From an uncultured Chloroflexota bacterium (lineage in GTDB: Bacteria; Chloroflexota; Limnocylindria; Limnocylindrales; CSP1-4), in the NCBI GenBank assembly GCA_903928275.1, contig CAIYQJ010000045.1, forward strand, positions 1 to 10,568: a DNA stretch of 10,568 nt, given 5' to 3'. Below the pieces are notes generated by a model. It saw only the letters and a list, made by a program, of their open reading frames with translations, searched no databases and was not told the DNA's origin. Within the stretch, counting starts at the first letter, position 1. The number at the start of each line of letters is the position of its first letter. Below are positions 7,434 through 10,568 of this stretch, in pieces. Made by a program: the position numbers and the translations under genes.

Positions 7434-7442
7434 AGTATACCA
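7434..7442 (-). promoter_or_regulatory. Candidate extended -10 promoter for the pur operon
   Basis: On the minus strand the sequence reads TGG-TATACT, a TGn extended -10 with a five-of-six match to TATAAT; it stands out in GC-rich surroundings. No -35 hexamer is visible at the usual spacing. Transcription would start near 7427, giving a leader of about 240 bases before purA. Assignment is by consensus only. Confidence 0.5.
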
Positions 7443-7468
7443 AGCGCAGGACCGCGCCCGGGGACCCC

Positions 7469-7482
7469 CCACGGTGCCGTGG
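7469..7482. promoter_or_regulatory. Small palindrome between the divergent promoters, possible operator
   Basis: ccacgg and ccgtgg form a six-base inverted repeat with a two-base centre. It lies upstream of the candidate pur promoter and about 50 bases before the GGDEF start. Its left part, ccacggtgcc, recurs exactly at 7211-7220 within another inverted repeat next to purA. This could be a repressor site or a chance GC-rich palindrome. Confidence 0.3.
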
Positions 7483-7518
7483 TACTTCCGGCCACCTGCG
7501 GCTTCCGCCGGGACGACG

Positions 7519-7524
7519 TAGCCT
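7519..7524 (+). promoter_or_regulatory. Candidate -10 box (TAGCCT) for a leaderless GGDEF message
   Basis: TAGCCT fits the TANNNT form and ends six bases before the GTG at 7531, the position at which transcription would start on the GTG itself. The TAG is also an in-frame stop, so the coding region cannot extend further upstream. No Shine-Dalgarno fits in the gap. Inferred from spacing only. Confidence 0.35.
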
Positions 7525-7530
7525 TCACCA

Positions 7531-9129
7531 GTGGGGCGCTTCATCTGGGCACTCTCAGTCCTCGCGCCGATCGCGGTGATCCTCGCCGTCGTCTCGGCGA
7601 CCGCCTACGGCACGGCCGGGTTCGTGGCTGCCGGCGTGGCCTCCGGCATGCTCCTCGGCGCCTCGGTCACCGTGGTCGCGGCGTGGGTCTATGTGCGGCG
7701 TCGCGTGGATCCCGTGGCCGACGCGGCGACGGCGATCGCCACGGGCGAAGACACCGACGCCGCGCTCCCGGCGCGGGCGGATCCGCGCCTCGGGGCTGCG
7801 TTCACGGCCCTGGCCGGGGCTCTCGCGGACGCGAGACGCGACGCGACGATCGACCGGCTCACCGGGGTCGAGACCCGCACGGCCGTCATGACGACGCTCG
7901 CCTCCGAAGTCGAGCGCGCGATCCGCTACGACCGCCAGCTCTCTGTCGCGTTCGTGGACGTCGACCACTTCAAGGCGGTGAACGACCAGCATGGGCACCC
8001 CGTCGGCGACCTCGTCCTCCGTGCTGTCGCCCAGGCGATCCGGTCGGCCCTTCGGACGACCGACGTCATCGGCAGGTACGGCGGCGAGGAGTTCGTCGTC
8101 GTCCTGCCCGAGACTGCGATCGACGACGCCGCGACGATCAGCGAGAAGCTCCGCTCTGCCGTCGAGCACGTGAGCGTGCGGGCGCGGGACGGGTCGCCGA
8201 TCTCGGTGACGATCTCCGTCGGCATCACCGGGGGACGAGGCCGGACCCTCCGCCCCGAGGTGCTGCTGCGCGGCGCCGACGCGGCGATGTACGCGGCGAA
8301 GGCGCTCGGGCGCAACCAGGTCGCCGTCGACGCCGCCCTCGACGAGCTCGCGATCGTCGCCGCCGCACCCATCTCCCAGGCCGAGGCCGCACGGGCGCGC
8401 GAGATCGGGGCGACGGCCCGGCGCGCCGCCGAGGACCAGCTCGTGGAGTTCGTCCACGGCCTGCCGGAGGGCGGCGGACGGCCGTCCGACGCCGTTCTCA
8501 CGATCGCCGACGCGCTCGCGCGCGCCTCCGGGCTCGCGCCGGCTGACGTCGAGAAGGTCCGCCTTGCCGCGATCCTCCGCGACGTCGGCAAGGTCACCGT
8601 GCCCATCGAGGTCCTCCGGCGGGAGGGCCCGCTGACCGGGGCCGAATGGCAGCTGCTCGCGCAGCATCCGCGGATCGGCCAGGTCATCCTGGAGCAGTCG
8701 GCCGCCCTCCGCGACGTCGCGCCGCTCGTGCTCTACCACCACGAGCGATGGAGCGGGCACGGGTACCCGTACGGGCTGCGCGGCAGCGAGATCCCGCTGG
8801 GGGCGCGCATCGTGGCGCTCGCGGACACGTACGACGCGATCGTCGCTCCGCGGGCCGGCCACCGGCGCGCCTCCCACGAGGAGGCGCTCGCCGAGATCCT
8901 GCGACGGTCGGGGTCCCAGTTCGATCCGGACCTCGTGACGATCTTCCGGGAGACGTTCACGACCGGCGTTCCGCCCCGCGCGCCGGAATGGTCCGTCGAC
9001 TCGCTCCGGCGCACGGGAACGGCGACAGGCGGTCGACCGGTGAACGACGGCGGGCTCGAGCCAGGCGGCACGCGCGAGCCGGACGACACGGCGCCCGCCG
9101 ATGCGGCGGTGGACGCGCCGCGCCCGTAG
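7531..9129 (+). CDS. Membrane-anchored GGDEF protein with degenerate HD-GYP-like domain
   Basis: This is a cyclic-di-GMP signalling protein of 532 residues. Residues 5-25 and 29-55 are two hydrophobic membrane segments, followed by a short HAMP-like linker (about 56-104). A GGDEF domain spans about 108-268: DRLTGVETR, FVDVDHFKAVND (141-152), GGEEF (184-188) and an RxxD inhibitory site (Arg175-Asp178), all intact, so diguanylate cyclase activity is likely. A second domain (about 312-475) resembles HD-GYP: LRDVGKVTVP (349-358), QHPRIG, HHERWSGHGYPYGL (403-416), IPLGARIVALADTYDA. The HD dyad reads Arg350-Asp351 and the usual first histidine appears replaced by Arg317, so phosphodiesterase activity is doubtful. 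Residues after 480 form a Pro/Gly/Asp-rich, probably disordered tail. The GTG at 7531 is the first possible start, as an in-frame TAG lies at 7519. It is divergent from purA; a shared regulator is possible but not shown. Confidence 0.92.
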   Translation: MGRFIWALSVLAPIAVILAVVSATAYGTAGFVAAGVASGMLLGASVTVVAAWVYVRRRVDPVADAATAIATGEDTDAALPARADPRLGAAFTALAGALADARRDATIDRLTGVETRTAVMTTLASEVERAIRYDRQLSVAFVDVDHFKAVNDQHGHPVGDLVLRAVAQAIRSALRTTDVIGRYGGEEFVVVLPETAIDDAATISEKLRSAVEHVSVRARDGSPISVTISVGITGGRGRTLRPEVLLRGADAAMYAAKALGRNQVAVDAALDELAIVAAAPISQAEAARAREIGATARRAAEDQLVEFVHGLPEGGGRPSDAVLTIADALARASGLAPADVEKVRLAAILRDVGKVTVPIEVLRREGPLTGAEWQLLAQHPRIGQVILEQSAALRDVAPLVLYHHERWSGHGYPYGLRGSEIPLGARIVALADTYDAIVAPRAGHRRASHEEALAEILRRSGSQFDPDLVTIFRETFTTGVPPRAPEWSVDSLRRTGTATGGRPVNDGGLEPGGTREPDDTAPADAAVDAPRP

Positions 9130-9299
9130 CGCGCCGGCGGTCCGGAGATCGGTGGCGCACCCGCGGTCGATCGCGCGATGACGCCGACCCGGTAGCCTCC
9201 GTTCATCCGCTGCCCGCGACCCGCCGCGAGGGCGGAACGGCCAGACCCGCCGCCAGATCGCGGGCGCCGCGTGCCCGCCGACCAGAAGGAGTCGGGACC
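9130..9299 (+). other. Intergenic region before ssb
   Basis: The 170 bases between the GGDEF gene and ssb hold no gene. A GTAGCCT string at 9192-9198 repeats the one just before the GGDEF start and could be a -10 box for ssb, which would then have a leader of about 95 bases. No -35 hexamer or terminator hairpin is obvious, so read-through from the GGDEF gene is also possible. Confidence 0.4.
9286..9291 (+). promoter_or_regulatory. Shine-Dalgarno of ssb
   Basis: AAGGAG with 8-base spacing to the GTG at 9300. It is the best ribosome binding site in the window and fixes the ssb start, since the frame is open for several hundred bases upstream. Confidence 0.88.
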
Positions 9300-9722
9300 G
9301 TGAACAAGGTCCTTCTCACCGGCCGCCTCACCCGGGATCCGGAGACGCGCCAGCTCGCGAGCGGGAAGACGATCACGTCGTTCAACGTGGCGACGAACGA
9401 GTACCGCGGGCAGGGCGAGGAGCGCGCCGAATACCACAGCGTGGTGACATGGGATCGACTCGCCGAGGTCTGCGGGCAGTACCTGGGCAAGGGCAGCCAG
9501 GTCGCCATCGACGGGCGGATCCAGACCCGGCAATGGGAAGACGATCGAGGCGTACGCCACTGGAAGACCGAGGTCGTCGCGGGCCACGTCGAGATGCTGT
9601 CCGGCCGCCGGAAGAAGGACTACGAGGCGGAGGCAGTACCTGACGAAGGAAGCGCCGTGGACGCCCCCGACGCGGCCGACGCGGATGCGGCCGAGCCGAT
9701 CCCCGACGTGGCCGCCGCCTGA
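9300..9722 (+). CDS. ssb: Single-stranded DNA-binding protein (SSB)
   Basis: SSB coats single-stranded DNA during replication, recombination and repair and recruits partner proteins through its C-terminal tip. The 140-residue protein begins MNKVLLTGRLTRDPETR, the standard SSB start, and its OB fold runs to about residue 101. Family segments include TSFNVATNEYRG, YHSVVTWDRLAEVCGQYLGKG (45-65), VAIDGRIQTRQWED (68-81) and HWKTEVVAGHVEML. Trp51, Trp80 and Trp88 are candidate DNA-stacking residues. The tail (102-140) is short, acidic and Ala/Asp-rich, as expected, but ends PIPDVAAA instead of the usual acidic residues followed by IPF; only an internal IPD remains. The GTG start is set by the AAGGAG upstream and the conserved N-terminus. 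A paralogous SSB elsewhere in the genome is possible. Two strong hairpins follow the stop. Confidence 0.96.
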   Translation: MNKVLLTGRLTRDPETRQLASGKTITSFNVATNEYRGQGEERAEYHSVVTWDRLAEVCGQYLGKGSQVAIDGRIQTRQWEDDRGVRHWKTEVVAGHVEMLSGRRKKDYEAEAVPDEGSAVDAPDAADADAAEPIPDVAAA

Positions 9723-9739
9723 TCCCGCACGTCCCGGCC

Positions 9740-9763
9740 GCCGCGCCTCCCCCACGGCGCGGC
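9740..9763. terminator. Hairpin just downstream of ssb
   Basis: gccgcgcc at 9740-9747 pairs perfectly with ggcgcggc at 9756-9763 around an eight-base loop. There is no T-run after it, so as an intrinsic terminator it would be atypical. It lies 18 bases after the ssb stop. Confidence 0.4.
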
Positions 9764-9770
9764 GCGGATC

Positions 9771-9807
9771 GAGCGACGGCCGCTCACGGTGCGGGCGGCC
9801 GTCGCTC
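9771..9807. terminator. Long hairpin between convergent ssb and exchanger genes, likely bidirectional terminator
   Basis: A perfect 13-base inverted repeat (gagcgacggccgc at 9771-9783 and its complement at 9795-9807) encloses an 11-base loop. It lies between two convergent genes ending at 9722 and 9829, the expected place for a terminator working both ways. No T-run follows on either strand, so termination may rely on the stem alone or on Rho. Confidence 0.65.
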
Positions 9808-9828
9808 ACCCGGCCGCCGCGCCAGAGG

Positions 9829-10568
9829 TCAGACGAGCTCGAAGAAGGTCACCGCGAGGATCCCGTAGATCGCGACGAGGAGGAGCCCCTCGAGCCAGTT
9901 CGACTCGCCGTCGAGAGCGACGAGAGCGCTGATGGCCACCGCGACGCCGACCGCCGCGACCTCGAGCGCCGGGAACGCGAGGTCCATCGGCTGGCCCACC
10001 ACCAGTCCCAGGAGGACGAGCACGGGCGCCACGAACAGCGCGACCTGGAGGCTCGAGCCGAACGCGACCGCCAGCGAGAACTCGATCCTGTTCCGCCACG
10101 CGAGCTGCATCGCGACGAGGTGCTCGGCGACGTTCCCGATCGTCGGGATGATGATGACGCCCACGAAGAACGGCGAGAGGCCGAACTGCTCGATGAACGG
10201 CTCGATCGAGCGCACGAGCGCCTCCGACAGGACGGCGAGGAGGACCGCCGCCACGAGGAGCACGCCGACCGCGATCCTCCCGCTCCAGGCGGGGCCGCCG
10301 TGTCCCGCAGGGGAGTCGCGGCCCCCGAGCGTCTCCGCAGGGTGCCGGAACTGGTAGATGAGCGCAAGGCCGTAGCAGCCGATGAGGATCACCGCGACGA
10401 GCGCGGATTCGGCGACGACGCGGTCCCGCGACCCGAGGTCGGTCGATGCCGAGAAGACGGCCGGGATGAATAGCCCGACGGCGGCAAGCACGAGGAGCGC
10501 GGCGTTCGAGCCTGCGACGCGCCGGTCGAAGACCTGCGTGCCGTTGCGCAAGCCGCCGATGAGCAGGC
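9829..10568 (-). CDS. Calcium/proton exchanger (CAX family), N-terminus cut off by window
   Basis: This is an inner-membrane cation/proton antiporter of the CaCA superfamily, probably exporting Ca2+ in exchange for H+. About 246 C-terminal residues are visible; CAX proteins are usually 350-430 residues, so the first alpha-repeat is largely missing. At least six hydrophobic membrane segments can be counted. The second alpha-repeat is clear: SPFFVGVIIIPTIGNVAEHL, where GNVAEH matches the family GNAAEH motif, followed by VAFGSSLQVALFVAPVLVLLG. The C-terminus shows the family pattern DGESNWLEG and a final helix ending FFELV. The upstream frame stays open to the window edge (LLIGGLRNGTQVFDRR), as expected within the family, so the TTG at 10551 is not a real start. 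It converges on ssb with a hairpin between. Whether it is specific for calcium cannot be told from sequence. Confidence 0.93.
   Translation of the reverse strand, partial: LLIGGLRNGTQVFDRRVAGSNAALLVLAAVGLFIPAVFSASTDLGSRDRVVAESALVAVILIGCYGLALIYQFRHPAETLGGRDSPAGHGGPAWSGRIAVGVLLVAAVLLAVLSEALVRSIEPFIEQFGLSPFFVGVIIIPTIGNVAEHLVAMQLAWRNRIEFSLAVAFGSSLQVALFVAPVLVLLGLVVGQPMDLAFPALEVAAVGVAVAISALVALDGESNWLEGLLLVAIYGILAVTFFELV

Larger units (their letters stand above)
7189..7530. other. Divergent intergenic region between purA and the GGDEF gene
   Basis: These 342 bases separate the minus-strand pur operon from the plus-strand GGDEF gene. They contain no convincing gene: open frames here are rich in Pro, Gly and Arg, match no family I know, and use A or T in the third codon position clearly more often than the neighbouring genes. 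What can be seen is a minus-strand extended -10-like element, three hairpins in the resulting purA leader, a small palindrome near the middle, and a plus-strand TANNNT box just before the GGDEF start. I do not recognise a known purine riboswitch or a PurR box. Confidence 0.75.

Noticed and set aside
7189..7530. Known purine, ZTP or other riboswitch, or PurR box, in the purA upstream region
   Set aside because: I could not find the conserved core strings of those classes by eye; only generic hairpins are supported.
10549..10551. TTG at 10551 as the start of the exchanger
   Set aside because: The frame continues upstream to the window edge with family-like sequence, and a start here would leave out the first half of the transporter.
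1..10568. Frequent GATCGCG/GGATC strings as a possible functional motif
   Set aside because: They mostly follow from preferred ATC isoleucine codons next to G-ending and GCG codons, so they look like codon usage rather than a placed motif.
1..10568. Defence system, CRISPR array, mobile element or biosynthetic cluster
   Set aside because: No spaced direct repeats, transposase or integrase motifs, terminal inverted repeats, nucleases or unknown gene pairs were seen; all substantial genes fall into known housekeeping or signalling families.

Overview
The window looks like a piece of chromosome from a very GC-rich bacterium: by eye about 70% G+C, with G or C at nearly every third codon position. 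GTG starts (purB, GGDEF protein, ssb) sit beside ATG starts. No gene fixes the taxon. The compact purine cluster would fit a high-GC Chloroflexota or actinobacterial lineage, but that is a guess. There is no sign of plasmid, phage, insertion sequence, CRISPR array, rRNA or tRNA.

Region 1 (1-7188, minus strand) is a purine biosynthesis operon. In transcription order it reads purA - purD - purB - purC - purS - purQ - purL, with purL running off the window at base 1. Every junction overlaps: five are 4-base ATGA/GTGA stop-start overlaps and one (purB/purC) overlaps by 11 bases, so the cluster is probably one translationally coupled message. PurD, PurSQL and PurC carry out early and middle steps of IMP synthesis. 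PurB acts in both the IMP and AMP branches, and PurA commits IMP to AMP. The visible catalytic motifs of all seven proteins are intact.

Region 2 (7189-7530) is the divergent intergenic region. For the pur operon it holds an extended -10-like element, a leader of about 240 bases with strong hairpins (two mutually exclusive) and a clear Shine-Dalgarno before purA. On the other side a GTG start without Shine-Dalgarno follows a TANNNT box at the spacing expected for a leaderless message.

Region 3 (7531-9722, plus strand) encodes a membrane-anchored GGDEF protein with a C-terminal HD-GYP-like domain that lacks two metal-binding histidines, followed by a single-stranded DNA-binding protein (ssb) with an unusual C-terminal tip.

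Region 4 (9723-10568) holds two strong hairpins between convergent genes, then a calcium/proton exchanger of the CAX family on the minus strand, truncated at its N-terminus by the window end.

I see no clearly new multi-gene system. The most unusual points are the degenerate HD-GYP domain, the SSB tail, the hexanucleotide repeat at the front of purD, and the structured purA leader.
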